From Thalassobius sp002708925 (GTDB lineage: Bacteria; Pseudomonadota; Alphaproteobacteria; Rhodobacterales; Rhodobacteraceae), in the NCBI RefSeq assembly GCF_049803795.1, contig NZ_JBNAGJ010000001.1, positions 787,052 to 851,051 on the forward strand: a stretch of DNA of 64,000 nt, read 5' to 3'. A model generated the notes under the pieces. It saw nothing but the letters and a program-made list of their open reading frames with translations. It was not told the DNA's origin and made no database searches. Of the stretch, positions 20,104 through 28,589 are shown piece by piece; within the stretch, counting starts at the first letter, position 1; every line of letters begins with the position of its first letter. The translations under genes and the position numbers were made by a program.

Positions 20104-20200
20104 AAAAAAAAAGGCCGAGCACTAAGCTCGGCCGAAGTCCAACAGGGAGGTATGAAGATGATGCGAGAAAAGTCAGCATCACCGTCGGATGCTCAAATAG
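20104..20200 (-). ncRNA. Candidate small RNA downstream of LysR gene, anti-Shine-Dalgarno type
   Basis: On the minus strand, 74 bp after the LysR stop, lies a locus built like a trans-acting sRNA. It has a 5' stem AGCATC/GATGCT (20193-20188 with 20180-20175), an unstructured stretch holding ATACCTCCCTG near 20145-20155, and an intrinsic terminator with an 8-bp stem GGCCGAGC/GCTCGGCC and nine T (20133-20104). CCUCCC would pair with ribosome sites. A possible promoter is TTGATC (20222-20217), 17-bp spacer, TATTTG (20199-20194), but its start would fall inside the 5' stem, so a 3'UTR-derived RNA processed from the LysR transcript is equally possible. The 234 bp between here and purL (19870-20103) show nothing else. 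Confidence 0.45.
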
Positions 20201-20252
20201 GCATCGAAAATGAATCGATCAAGCGTCTTGGCACCCCTATCGCAGCAAGCCC

Positions 20253-20273
20253 GCTATGCGCTGCGCGCATAGC
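20253..20273. promoter_or_regulatory. Perfect hairpin abutting the LysR stop codon
   Basis: Nine-base arms GCTATGCGC and GCGCATAGC around TGC, ending directly at the LysR stop (20274-20276). Without a T-run it is unlikely to be a complete intrinsic terminator; it could stabilise the 3' end of the lysR message or mark the processing boundary of the candidate sRNA. Confidence 0.5.
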
Positions 20274-21191
20274 TTAGTTAACTTGTTCGCTAAGCGCCTG
20301 ATCTTTCATCTGTTTACGGTAGTGAATGATCTCATCCTGCACAAAGTCACGGAAGGCGGAAATACGCTTGGAATGCCGCAGCTCTTCGGGATAGGCCAGA
20401 AACACCGGCACCTCGACGGATTGCACATCGGGCAGAACCCGCACCAGATTCGGGAAATCCTGCAACAGATAGTCCGGCAGAACTCCGATCCCCAGATGGT
20501 GATCCACAGCCTGCAACACGCCGAAATAGTTGTTCACCGTCAAAGTCGAATGGATGTCATAGGTCAGCAGATGCTGCACCAGATTGGCCCCCGCACCCAC
20601 CTGAGCCGAGCTGGGACTTTGGCAGATCAGGCGGTGATCGCTGATTTCCTCGATGGTTTCGGGGGTGCCGTGGCGTTCCAGATACTCGCGCGAGGCATAC
20701 AGCAGCATCCGCACCGACATCAGCCGCTTGCGGATCAGATCGGCCTGGCTGGGCTCTTTCATTCGGATGGCGACGTCGGCCTCGCGCATGGGAAGATCCA
20801 GAACGCGCTCTTCCAGCATCAGGTCGATTTTCAGATCGGGGTATTTTTCATAAAGGGCGGGCAGGCGCGGCGCCAGCCAGAGCGAGCCAAACCCGGTGGT
20901 CGTGGTCACGCGCAATTCGCCGAACACCTCTTCTTCGCTATCGCGAATCCGGGCGGCGGCGGCGTCCAGCCGTTTTGTCATCGCGCGGGTGGCGTCAAAC
21001 AGCAATTCGCCCTGTTCGGTTAGAATCAGTCCGCGGGCGTGGCGGTGAAACAGGGTGGTGTTCAGGCTCTCTTCGAGCGCGCGGACCTGCCGGCTTACCG
21101 CAGATTGTGACAGATGCAGCGTATCACCCGCATGAGTCAGGCTGCCAGCATCGGCAACCGCGTGGAAGATTCTTAGTTTATCCCAGTCCAT
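20274..21191 (-). CDS. LysR-family transcriptional regulator, divergent from indolepyruvate oxidoreductase
   Basis: A 305-residue LysR protein. The helix-turn-helix is at residues 1-60 (MDWDKLRIFHAVADAGSLTH, then LSQSAVSRQVRALEESLNTTLFHR), followed by an effector domain starting GELRVTTTTGFGSLWLAPRLP near 92 and the motif YLERHGTPETIEEI. The ATG at 21191 is chosen because the family N-terminus starts there; the in-frame start at 21251 would add an unrelated 20 residues. It is divergent from the fused indolepyruvate oxidoreductase with a perfect dyad between them. The effector is unknown; an aromatic amino-acid-derived acid is a guess from the neighbour. Confidence 0.92.
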   Translation of the reverse strand: MDWDKLRIFHAVADAGSLTHAGDTLHLSQSAVSRQVRALEESLNTTLFHRHARGLILTEQGELLFDATRAMTKRLDAAAARIRDSEEEVFGELRVTTTTGFGSLWLAPRLPALYEKYPDLKIDLMLEERVLDLPMREADVAIRMKEPSQADLIRKRLMSVRMLLYASREYLERHGTPETIEEISDHRLICQSPSSAQVGAGANLVQHLLTYDIHSTLTVNNYFGVLQAVDHHLGIGVLPDYLLQDFPNLVRVLPDVQSVEVPVFLAYPEELRHSKRISAFRDFVQDEIIHYRKQMKDQALSEQVN

Positions 21192-21256
21192 CTCGGTAAC
21201 TTTCGATTTGAAACGCCCGCATACACGAAACACTATAGTCGTACAGGGCATAGCAT

Positions 21257-21271
21257 CCCTTAACGTAAGGG
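21257..21271. promoter_or_regulatory. Inverted repeat CCCTTA-ACG-TAAGGG
   Basis: Perfect 6-bp arms with a 3-base spacer, 66 bp upstream of the LysR start and 90 bp upstream of the oxidoreductase start. It may be an operator or part of the lysR leader. Confidence 0.4.
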
Positions 21272-21292
21272 GAAGTCAAATTTTTCTCTTGG

Positions 21293-21313
21293 TAGGTCAG
21301 TTTTTGTGACCTA
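21293..21313. promoter_or_regulatory. Dyad TAGGTCA-N7-TGACCTA, probable LysR operator
   Basis: Perfect 7-bp arms and a 7-base spacer, containing a T-N11-A core (21297-21309) as LysR-type proteins recognise. It lies 47 bp upstream of the indolepyruvate oxidoreductase start and 101 bp from the divergent lysR start, a usual position for an activator site. Confidence 0.6.
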
Positions 21314-21360
21314 AACTTGCCCTATAGTTAAGCACATCATCCAGCGAGGGGAGGCGCCCG

Positions 21361-24300
21361 ATGACCAGCCAGAAAGTATCGCTAAACGATCGTTTCGATC
21401 TGACAAAATCACCCGTTCTTTTGAACGGAACTCAGGCTTTGGTCCGTCTGATGCTGATGCAAAAAGAGCGCGACCGCCTGGCCGGGCTGAACACGGCCGG
21501 CTATGTGACGGGCTATCGCGGCTCGCCCTTGGGGGCGGTGGATTTGCAGATGCGCCGCGCCGAAAAGCAGCTGACCCAGGCCGATATTCACTTCGAGGAA
21601 GGGCTGAATGAGGATCTGGCCGCCACCGCCCTGTGGGGCGCGCAGCAGGCCGAACTGCGCGGCGAGGGGCGCTATGACGGGGTTTTCGGGCTGTGGTATG
21701 GCAAGGGTCCGGGGGTGGACCGTTCGGGCGATGTGATGCGCCATGCGAATATGGCGGGTAGCTCGAAATTCGGTGGGGTGCTGATGGCGATGGGCGATGA
21801 CCACACCGGCGAATCCTCGACCGTGCTGCACCAGAGCGAATGGGCGATGGTGGATGCCTATATGCCCGTGGTCAGCCCGGCCGGGGTGCAGGAAATTCTG
21901 GATTACGGGATTTACGGCTATGCTCTGTCGCGGTTTTCGGGCCTCTGGGTGGGGCTGAAGACGATGAAGGACACGGTCGAGGCCACCGCCGTCGTGGATG
22001 GCCGCCCCGACCGGATGACCCTGATCATGCCCGAGCTGGACCTGCCCCCTGGCGGGCTGAACATCCGATTGGGGGACACTCCGGTCGAGCAAGAAGCCCG
22101 GATGATTGACCACAAACGCTTTGCCGCCGAGGCCTTTGCCAATGCCAACAAGATCGACAAACGGGTCTGGGGCAAACCGGGGGCCAAGATCGGCTTTGTC
22201 GCGGCGGGGAAAAACTGGTTGGACCTGACGCACGCGCTGTCCTTGCTCAACATCAACGAATCCGAGGCCGAGCGGCTGGGGATTTCGACCTACAAGATCG
22301 GTCAGACCTGGCCCTTGGATATGCGCGGCTTTAGCGACTGGGCCGAGGGGCTGGACCTGATCGTTGTGGTCGAGGAAAAGCGCAAGCTGATCGAGGTGCA
22401 GGTCAAAGAGGCGATCTTTGATGACCGTCGCGGACGGCGCGTCTATGGCTGGCACAAGGGCGGCGGGGCCGGGTCCATGCACGGGCCGGAACTGTTCCAG
22501 ACGAAACTCGCGCTGGATCCGATCATGATTGCCGAAAAACTGGGCGCGATCCTGATCGAAGAGGGGCGCGGCACCGAAGGCATCAAGGCCGGCATGGCGG
22601 CGCTGTCCGAAGCGCGCCGCAATGACAACGCCGAGGAAATCGCCAGCCGTCTGCCCTATTTCTGCTCGGGCTGTCCGCATAACAGTTCCACCAAAGTGCC
22701 CGAGGGCAGCCGCGCCTATGCCGGTATCGGCTGTCACTATATGGTGCAATGGATGGATCGCGATACGCTGGGATTCACCCACATGGGGGCCGAGGGGGCG
22801 AACTGGATCGGCGAGGCTCCGTTTTCGAAAAAGCCGCATGTGTTCCAGAATCTGGGCGACGGGACGTATAACCATTCCGGCATTCAGGCGATCCGCGCGG
22901 CCGTGGCGGCGGGCACCACGATCACCTATAAAATCCTGTTCAACGATGCCGTCGCCATGACCGGCGGCCAGAAAAACGAGGGCGGGCTGACCGCCTATCG
23001 CATCGTCGAAGAGGTGCGTGCGATGGGCGTGCAGCATATCGCCGTCGTCTATGACGAAAAAGAAGAGCTGGACCTGAGCGCCTTCCCTTCGGGGGTGGAA
23101 AAACACGAACGGTCCGAGCTGCCTTCTGTCCAAGAGAAAATGAGCAAAATCAGCGGTGTATCGGTCATTGTTTACATCCAGACCTGCGCCGCCGAAAAGC
23201 GCCGCCGCCGCAAGCGCGGCAGCTTTCCGGATCCGGATCGCCGGGCCTTTATCAACACCGATGTCTGCGAAGGCTGCGGCGATTGCGGGGTGCAGTCGAA
23301 CTGTGTCTCCTTGGTGCCGGTTGACACAGAACTGGGCCGGAAACGGGCGATTGATCAATCCTCGTGCAATAAGGATTTCAGCTGTCTGAACGGGTTCTGC
23401 CCGTCCTTTGTGACGCTGGAGGGCGCGCAGGTCAAAAAGGTGGAAACCGCTGACCTGGACCTGCCCGATCTGCCCCGGCCCGATCTGCCTGCGATCAATG
23501 GCACCTATAATGTGGTGATCACCGGCGTGGGCGGCACGGGCGTGGTGACCATCGGCGCGGTGATGGCGCAGGCGGCTCAGATTGACGGTAAGGGCGCGGG
23601 CATGATGGAGATGGCCGGCCTGGCGCAAAAGGGCGGGGCGGTGCATATCCACTGCCGCCTGGCCAACGCCCCCGAGGACATCAGCGCCGTGCGCGTGGCC
23701 ACAGGCGAGGCCGATGCGCTGATCGGCGGGGATCTGGTGGTCTCGGCCGGGGCGAAAACGCTGGGGCTGACGCGTGCCGGGCAAACCGGCGCGGTGGTCA
23801 ACAACCATGAGATCATCACCGGCGATTTCACCCGCAACACCGAATTCGCGCTGCCCTCGGACCGGCTGGAGCTGCAATTGCAGGCGCGGCTTCAGGATCG
23901 GGTGATGCTGTTCGATGCCTCGGAACTGGCGAAGCTGACGCTGGGGGATTCGATTTTCTCGAACATGATGATCTTTGGCGCGGCCTGGCAGAAGGGGCTG
24001 GTGCCGCTGAGCCTGGAGTCGATCACGCAGGCGGTTGATCTGAACGGCACGGCAGTGGCCCGCAATCAGCGCGCGTTCCAGATTGGCCGCTGGGCGGCAG
24101 AATACCCCGCACAGGCCGCCGCGCTGCTGGCCCCCAAAGTGATCGAAAAGCCCAGGTCGGTGGAGCAGAAAATCGCCTTTCGCGCGGATCATCTGGTGGC
24201 CTATCAGGGCAAGCGTCTGGCCCGCAAATACCGCAAATTCGTGGACCGTTTCGACGATCCCGCGCTGCAAGAGGCCGTGGCCAAGGGCTATGCCAAGCTG

Positions 24301-24786
24301 CTGGCCTATAAGGACGAATACGAGGTCGCCCGGCTGCTGCTGGACACCGAAGCCAAGGCGCGGGCGGAATTCGATGGCGATTTCACGATGAAATTCCATC
24401 TGGCCCCGCCGCTGCTGTCCAAAATGGGGGCGAACGGACGTCCGGTGAAAAAGGAATTCGGCGCGGGCATGATGCGTGCGTTCCGTCTGCTGGCGCGGAT
24501 GAAAGGGCTGCGGGGCACGCCGCTGGACCCCTTTGGCCGGACCGAGGAGCGCCGGATGGAGCGCGCTCTGATCCGGCAATACGAGACCGACATGACCGAG
24601 GCTCTTGAACGCGTGACGCCCGAAACCCTGCCCGTTGCGGTGGCCCTGGCCGAATTGCCGCTGACGATCCGCGGCTTCGGCCCGGTGAAAATGGCGAACG
24701 AGGCAAAGGCGGCCAAACAGCGCGAGGCTCTGCTGGCGCAATTGCGCAGCGATCCGGGGGCGGCGGCGGCGCAGGCGGCCGAATAA
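21361..24786 (+). CDS. Indolepyruvate:ferredoxin oxidoreductase, fused alpha/beta form
   Basis: Oxidatively decarboxylates aryl-pyruvates, from aromatic amino acids, to aryl-acetyl-CoA while reducing ferredoxin. The 1141 residues combine pyrimidine/thiamine-diphosphate-binding domains (GYVTGYRGSPLGAVDLQM near 48; CSGCPHNSSTKVPEGSRA near 440; GDGTYNHSG near 500), a cysteine-rich Fe-S region (CEGCGDCGVQSNC and CNKDFSCLNGFCPSF near 637-680), and a C-terminal gamma-type domain (GVGGTGVVTIGAVMAQA near 722). This is the single-chain form common in proteobacteria. The ATG has a GGGGAGG site. It is probably controlled by the divergent LysR protein. Confidence 0.95.
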   Translation: MTSQKVSLNDRFDLTKSPVLLNGTQALVRLMLMQKERDRLAGLNTAGYVTGYRGSPLGAVDLQMRRAEKQLTQADIHFEEGLNEDLAATALWGAQQAELRGEGRYDGVFGLWYGKGPGVDRSGDVMRHANMAGSSKFGGVLMAMGDDHTGESSTVLHQSEWAMVDAYMPVVSPAGVQEILDYGIYGYALSRFSGLWVGLKTMKDTVEATAVVDGRPDRMTLIMPELDLPPGGLNIRLGDTPVEQEARMIDHKRFAAEAFANANKIDKRVWGKPGAKIGFVAAGKNWLDLTHALSLLNINESEAERLGISTYKIGQTWPLDMRGFSDWAEGLDLIVVVEEKRKLIEVQVKEAIFDDRRGRRVYGWHKGGGAGSMHGPELFQTKLALDPIMIAEKLGAILIEEGRGTEGIKAGMAALSEARRNDNAEEIASRLPYFCSGCPHNSSTKVPEGSRAYAGIGCHYMVQWMDRDTLGFTHMGAEGANWIGEAPFSKKPHVFQNLGDGTYNHSGIQAIRAAVAAGTTITYKILFNDAVAMTGGQKNEGGLTAYRIVEEVRAMGVQHIAVVYDEKEELDLSAFPSGVEKHERSELPSVQEKMSKISGVSVIVYIQTCAAEKRRRRKRGSFPDPDRRAFINTDVCEGCGDCGVQSNCVSLVPVDTELGRKRAIDQSSCNKDFSCLNGFCPSFVTLEGAQVKKVETADLDLPDLPRPDLPAINGTYNVVITGVGGTGVVTIGAVMAQAAQIDGKGAGMMEMAGLAQKGGAVHIHCRLANAPEDISAVRVATGEADALIGGDLVVSAGAKTLGLTRAGQTGAVVNNHEIITGDFTRNTEFALPSDRLELQLQARLQDRVMLFDASELAKLTLGDSIFSNMMIFGAAWQKGLVPLSLESITQAVDLNGTAVARNQRAFQIGRWAAEYPAQAAALLAPKVIEKPRSVEQKIAFRADHLVAYQGKRLARKYRKFVDRFDDPALQEAVAKGYAKLLAYKDEYEVARLLLDTEAKARAEFDGDFTMKFHLAPPLLSKMGANGRPVKKEFGAGMMRAFRLLARMKGLRGTPLDPFGRTEERRMERALIRQYETDMTEALERVTPETLPVAVALAELPLTIRGFGPVKMANEAKAAKQREALLAQLRSDPGAAAAQAAE

Positions 24787-24923
24787 ACCGCGTCACCGGG
24801 CCGCCACAGGTGCGGGCCTATGCGCCGGGGGCGCCGGGCAGGGCTGGCTTTCTGCTGGGGAACTTCTTAACTGCGGCCGAGGGATAAAGCCCTAGGCACA
24901 AAGCCCGGCAGGAAGGAGCCCCG

Positions 24924-25811
24924 ATGAGCCAGAACATGTCTGAGCGCCAGATCGCGCGCGACATCAGCTATGCGCATTCGGCCCGGACACGAGGCGGGCG
25001 GGCGGTGATCCGGCTGATGGAAAATGCCTCTGGCCGGCTGGGCCTGATCCGGCGGGCAAAGGGCTATGAGACCGAGATCGCGCAGGGGCGCGATTTCTGG
25101 TCGGTCATGGTGGAACGCTACGGGCTGTCCTTGCAGATTGAGGGCGGCGCGCTGGCGAATATCCCCGCCCGCGGCCCGCTGATTGTGATCGCCAATCATC
25201 CGTTCGGCATTCTGGATGGGCTGATCATGGGGCACCTGCTGGCGCGCACGCGGGGCGATTTCCGCATTCTGGCGCATCGGGTGTTCCGCAAGGCCGAAGA
25301 TCTGAACCGCATTATCCTGCCCATCAGCTTTGACGAAACCCGCGCCGCCGTTCAGCAAAACCTGGAAACCCGCAAAGAGGCGCTGCGTTATCTGGCGCAG
25401 GGCGGCGCGATCGGCGTGTTTCCGGGCGGTACGGTGTCAACGGGCGCGCGGCCCATGTCTCGGCCGATGGATCCGGGCTGGCGGGCATTCACCGCGCGAA
25501 TGATCGCCAAATCCGGGGCGCAGGTGGTGCCGGTGTATTTTGACGGGCATAACTCGCGCCTGTTTCAATGGGCCAGCCACTGCCATCCGACGCTGCGCAT
25601 GGGGCTGCTGATCCAGGAATTCGCGCGCCGCGTGGACCGGCCCGTGCGTCTGTCCATCGGTCAGCCGATTGCCCCCAAGGCTCTGCGCGCCCATGCGGGG
25701 GATACCAAAGCTCTGATGGATTTTCTGCGCAAAGCCACGTATGAGCTTTCCCCGACGCCGCTGAAATCCTATGATTACGGCTATGAATTCGAACAGAAAC
25801 ACCGTCGCTAA
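24924..25811 (+). CDS. Lysophospholipid acyltransferase family protein (PlsC-like)
   Basis: A 295-residue acyltransferase, predicted to transfer an acyl chain to a lysophospholipid or related lipid at the inner membrane. The catalytic block is IVIANHPFGILDGLIMGHLL near 90; here the histidine and aspartate are five residues apart (NHPFGILD) rather than the classic HX4D, as in a PlsC sub-branch. A second motif IGVFPGGTVST (near 163) matches the phosphate-binding block. The C-terminus is basic. It starts 137 bp after the oxidoreductase with an AGGAGCC site, and murI follows after 24 bp. Phosphatidate or ornithine-lipid synthesis are both possible. Confidence 0.85.
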   Translation: MSQNMSERQIARDISYAHSARTRGGRAVIRLMENASGRLGLIRRAKGYETEIAQGRDFWSVMVERYGLSLQIEGGALANIPARGPLIVIANHPFGILDGLIMGHLLARTRGDFRILAHRVFRKAEDLNRIILPISFDETRAAVQQNLETRKEALRYLAQGGAIGVFPGGTVSTGARPMSRPMDPGWRAFTARMIAKSGAQVVPVYFDGHNSRLFQWASHCHPTLRMGLLIQEFARRVDRPVRLSIGQPIAPKALRAHAGDTKALMDFLRKATYELSPTPLKSYDYGYEFEQKHRR

Positions 25812-25835
25812 GGCGGAAAAAGCGAGGCCCGGGCA

Positions 25836-26648
25836 ATGGCAGTAGGGATTTTTGACAGTGGGCTGGGCGGCCTGACGGTGCTGGATGCTGTCTCGAAACG
25901 GCTGCCGGATGTGCCTTTCGTCTATTTTGGGGATAACGCGCACGCGCCTTATGGGGTGCGCGATGCCGATGACGTGTATAACCTGACCACGCAGGCGGTT
26001 GAACGGATGTGGGATGCGGGCTGCGATCTGGTGATCCTGGCGTGTAACACCGCCTCGGCCGCGGCGCTGCGCCGGATGCAGGAAAGCTGGATCCCGCGCG
26101 ACAAACGCGTTCTGGGCGTCTTTGTGCCGCTGATCGAGGCCCTGACCGAGCGTAAATGGGGCGACAATTCCCCCCCGCGTGAGGTGGCCGTGAAACATGT
26201 GGCGCTGTTTGCCACGCCCGCCACCGTGGCCAGCCGGGCGTTTCAGCGCGAACTGGCGTTCCGCGCGATCGGTGTCGATGTCGAGGCGCAGGCCTGCGGC
26301 GGTGTGGTGGATGCCATCGAGGACGGCGATCTGATCCTGGCCGAGGCGATGGTGCGCAGCCATGTGGACGCGCTGAAACGCAAAATGCCCAATCCCGAGG
26401 CCGCCATTCTGGGCTGCACTCATTATCCGCTGATGCAGGATATTTTTCAGGATGCGCTGGGGCCGGATGTGTCCGTCTATAGCCAGGCCAATCTGGTGGC
26501 CGCCTCGCTTGAGGATTATCTGAAACGCCACCCTGCAATGGTGGGCTCTGGAACCGAGAACATGTTCCTGACCACGGGCGATCCGGCCAAAGTCTCTGCG
26601 CGGGCCACGCAGTTTTTGCGCCGCCAGATCAGTTTTCAGTCCGCCTGA
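25836..26648 (+). CDS. murI: Glutamate racemase
   Basis: Makes D-glutamate for peptidoglycan. The 270 residues contain the paired catalytic cysteines in ILACNTASAAALR (near 70) and AILGCTHYPLMQ (near 193), plus the N-terminal VGIFDSGLGGLTVL and DNAHAPYGVR. Length is standard. The ATG follows the acyltransferase stop by 24 bp with a GGCAATGG stretch upstream; the ribosome site is weak, suggesting coupling to the upstream gene. Confidence 0.96.
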   Translation: MAVGIFDSGLGGLTVLDAVSKRLPDVPFVYFGDNAHAPYGVRDADDVYNLTTQAVERMWDAGCDLVILACNTASAAALRRMQESWIPRDKRVLGVFVPLIEALTERKWGDNSPPREVAVKHVALFATPATVASRAFQRELAFRAIGVDVEAQACGGVVDAIEDGDLILAEAMVRSHVDALKRKMPNPEAAILGCTHYPLMQDIFQDALGPDVSVYSQANLVAASLEDYLKRHPAMVGSGTENMFLTTGDPAKVSARATQFLRRQISFQSA

Positions 26649-26806
26649 TCCGGCCTGATCCGGTCTGGGCTGACAATGGGATGGCAATGGGCTGACAAAA
26701 AGTAGCAGTCCCGAAACCTTGCGAAAATCCTGCGGGATGTTAGGTGACTCACTTGCAGGTGTTCGGATATGTTCAGAGCATCCGCCTGATCGACTGGGAG
26801 GTTGGA

Positions 26807-27250
26807 ATGAAAGGTCTGAAAAAGAAACGCCGCATTCAGGTTATCGCGCTTGCCGTGGTGGCCTTGGCCCTGTCCACGGGGTTGATTGGCTATGCGATGC
26901 GCGATGGGATCAACTTCTTCCGCTCTCCGACCCAGGTCATGGCCGAGCCGCCCGCGCCCGGTGAAACCTTCCGCATCGGCGGGCTGGTCGAAGAGGGCAG
27001 CCTGGAGCGCGGTCAGGGCGAGGTGGTGCGATTCAACGTGACCGATGGCGGGGCCACGGTTCCGGTGACATTTACCGGCATCCTGCCGGATCTGTTTGCG
27101 GAAAATCAGGGGATGATCGGCACGGGGAATTACGTGGACGGGATCTTCGTTGCCAATGAGATTCTGGCCAAACACGACGAAGATTATATGCCCAAGGAAG
27201 TTGTCGATGCTCTGAAAGAGCAAGGCGTCTATCAGGAGGCAGAGGGTTAA
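26807..27250 (+). CDS. ccmE: Cytochrome c maturation heme chaperone CcmE
   Basis: Periplasmic heme chaperone that binds heme covalently through one histidine and passes it to CcmF/H. The 147-residue protein has a basic N-terminus (MKGLKKKRRIQ), one membrane anchor (residues 11-28), the OB-fold with FRIGGLVEEGSL and GILPDLFAENQGMIG, and the heme-binding histidine in AKHDEDYMP near residue 124. The ATG at 26807 has a GGGAGGTT site; the longer frame from 26744 is not used. ccmF lies 1.3 kb downstream, separated by two lysis genes. Confidence 0.96.
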   Translation: MKGLKKKRRIQVIALAVVALALSTGLIGYAMRDGINFFRSPTQVMAEPPAPGETFRIGGLVEEGSLERGQGEVVRFNVTDGGATVPVTFTGILPDLFAENQGMIGTGNYVDGIFVANEILAKHDEDYMPKEVVDALKEQGVYQEAEG

Positions 27251-27383
27251 CCTTTTTATTTTCGGGTACTTATGTGGCAAAGTTAAGGTGATACTTTAAC
27301 GCCATTCTCCGCGCACTGTCAGATTAGCGCCTGTTAACCTCGGGCTCTCACCCTGATCGGGACAGATCAGACCGGAGAGCGCC

Positions 27384-27995
27384 ATGCAGACAGTCCGCGA
27401 CATCGCCAATGACATCATCGCCCGCGAGGGCGGCTATGTGAACGATCCCGACGACCCCGGCGGGGCCACCAAATTCGGGGTCACCATCCATACGATGCGC
27501 CGGCTGGGGCTGGATCTGGATGGCGACAGCGACATAGACGCCGAGGATGTCAAACGCCTGACGCGTCAACAGGCCGTTCAGATTTTCCTGAAACATTACT
27601 ACGAGCGCCCCCGGATTGGGGAACTGCCGGCATGCCTGCGGGCCTCGGTGTTTGATATGTATGTGAACGCGGGGGCCAATGCGGTGAAAATCCTGCAACG
27701 GTTGCTGCGCAACATGGGGCAGGCGGTGGCGGTGGATGGGGTGATTGGGCCTCGGACGATCATGGCGGCCAAAATCGCGGCCGAGGATGCGCCCAAACAT
27801 CTGGCCGATGCCTATGGGATCGCGCGGCGGAACTACTATTTCGCGCTGGCAGATGCGCGCCCGGCCTCGCGCAAATATGCGCAGACCCGCGCGGGGGGCA
27901 AGGGCGGCTGGATCCGGCGCGCCGAGGAGTTCATCTCGCCGCGCTATCATCTGACGGATCGCGATTTTCAGCAGCGGGTATCGGGATGGGCGTGA
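27384..27995 (+). CDS. GTA-type endolysin, holin-associated N-acetylmuramidase (GH108)
   Basis: A 203-residue peptidoglycan hydrolase. The N-terminal GH108 domain carries the catalytic glutamate in IIAREGGYVNDPDDPGGATKFG (residues about 11-32); the C-terminal part from about 105 (VKILQRLLRNMG, AVDGVIGPRT) is a peptidoglycan-binding module. No signal peptide is seen, so it needs the holin encoded directly after it. In Rhodobacter capsulatus an endolysin/holin pair of this kind lyses cells to release the gene transfer agent; function here is inferred from that. The 133-bp upstream region separates it from ccmE. Confidence 0.88.
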   Translation: MQTVRDIANDIIAREGGYVNDPDDPGGATKFGVTIHTMRRLGLDLDGDSDIDAEDVKRLTRQQAVQIFLKHYYERPRIGELPACLRASVFDMYVNAGANAVKILQRLLRNMGQAVAVDGVIGPRTIMAAKIAAEDAPKHLADAYGIARRNYYFALADARPASRKYAQTRAGGKGGWIRRAEEFISPRYHLTDRDFQQRVSGWA

Positions 27996-28516
27996 TGGGG
28001 CGGGCCTTTGATGTGATCTTTGGCGATGGGCGCAATGTGCTGCGCGAAACCGCCGAGGTTTTCCGCGAAAACGCCGAGGCGCAGGCCGAGCGGGCAGGGG
28101 CGGCGCGTCAGGCGGCGCTGTCGCAATTCGGAGCCGAGTTTCTGCTGCCGCGCCGGGGTCTGTTTGACCGGGTGATCGACGGGCTGAACCGGCTGCCGCG
28201 TCCGGGGCTGGCGCTGGGGACGCTGGGGCTGTTTATCGCCGCGATGGTGGATCCTGAATGGTTTGCGGCGCGCATGACCGGCATCGCTCTGGTGCCCGAG
28301 CCCCTGTGGTGGCTGCTGGGGGCGATCGTGTCGTTTTATTTTGGCGCGCGGCATCAGGCCAAGGGGCAGGCGTTTCAGGAACGGCTGATCCGGGATCTGG
28401 CGATGGCCAAGGGTATGGCTCCGTTGATGACCGAGGACGCCCCCCCCATGATGACAGTGGACGAAAACCCCGCATTGGCCGATTGGCAGGCACATTCCGC
28501 GACCAGCGGGCGTTAG
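27986..28516 (+). CDS. Holin of the GTA 3TM family
   Basis: A 176-residue small membrane protein. The amphipathic N-terminus (MGRAFDVIFGDGRNVLRETAEVF) is followed by hydrophobic segments near residues 72-88 (LALGTLGLFIAAMV) and 100-118 (LWWLLGAIVSFYFGA) and a charged C-terminus, the pattern of the GTA holin family. The reading frame overlaps the endolysin stop; the start could be ATG 27986 or ATG 27995, the latter in a TGATG coupling junction. Together with the endolysin it forms a two-gene lysis cassette. Confidence 0.8.
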   Translation: MGVMGRAFDVIFGDGRNVLRETAEVFRENAEAQAERAGAARQAALSQFGAEFLLPRRGLFDRVIDGLNRLPRPGLALGTLGLFIAAMVDPEWFAARMTGIALVPEPLWWLLGAIVSFYFGARHQAKGQAFQERLIRDLAMAKGMAPLMTEDAPPMMTVDENPALADWQAHSATSGR

Positions 28517-28554
28517 GCGCGACAATGTGAACGGGGGTCAGGGCCGAATCCGAT

Positions 28555-28582
28555 TTGACGGGTTCGGCCTTCGCTTTATAAC
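28555..28582 (+). promoter_or_regulatory. Strong sigma70-like promoter directly at ccmF start
   Basis: TTGACG at 28555-28560, a 16-bp spacer, then TATAAC at 28577-28582; each hexamer matches consensus in five of six positions. The expected start point, about 7 bases downstream, falls on or next to the A of the ccmF ATG at 28590. No Shine-Dalgarno sequence precedes that ATG, so a leaderless transcript is likely. Confidence 0.6.
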
Positions 28583-28589
28583 CCATGTC

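Noticed and set aside
20152..20277. 41-codon plus-strand frame with GGGAGGTATG start
   Set aside because: GGGAGG is too close to the first ATG, composition is not protein-like, and the same bases are better explained as the anti-SD segment of a minus-strand RNA. Kept only as an alternative.
21409..24741. 1110-residue minus-strand frame opposite the indolepyruvate oxidoreductase gene
   Set aside because: Rich in His, Arg, Gln and Gly without domains; a typical antisense frame in high-GC DNA. The plus strand carries all the family motifs.
27285..27310. TTAA repeats upstream of the endolysin as a CtrA site
   Set aside because: The two TTAA halves are separated by nine bases, not the seven needed for CtrA; the next pair near 27325-27340 fits only one half.
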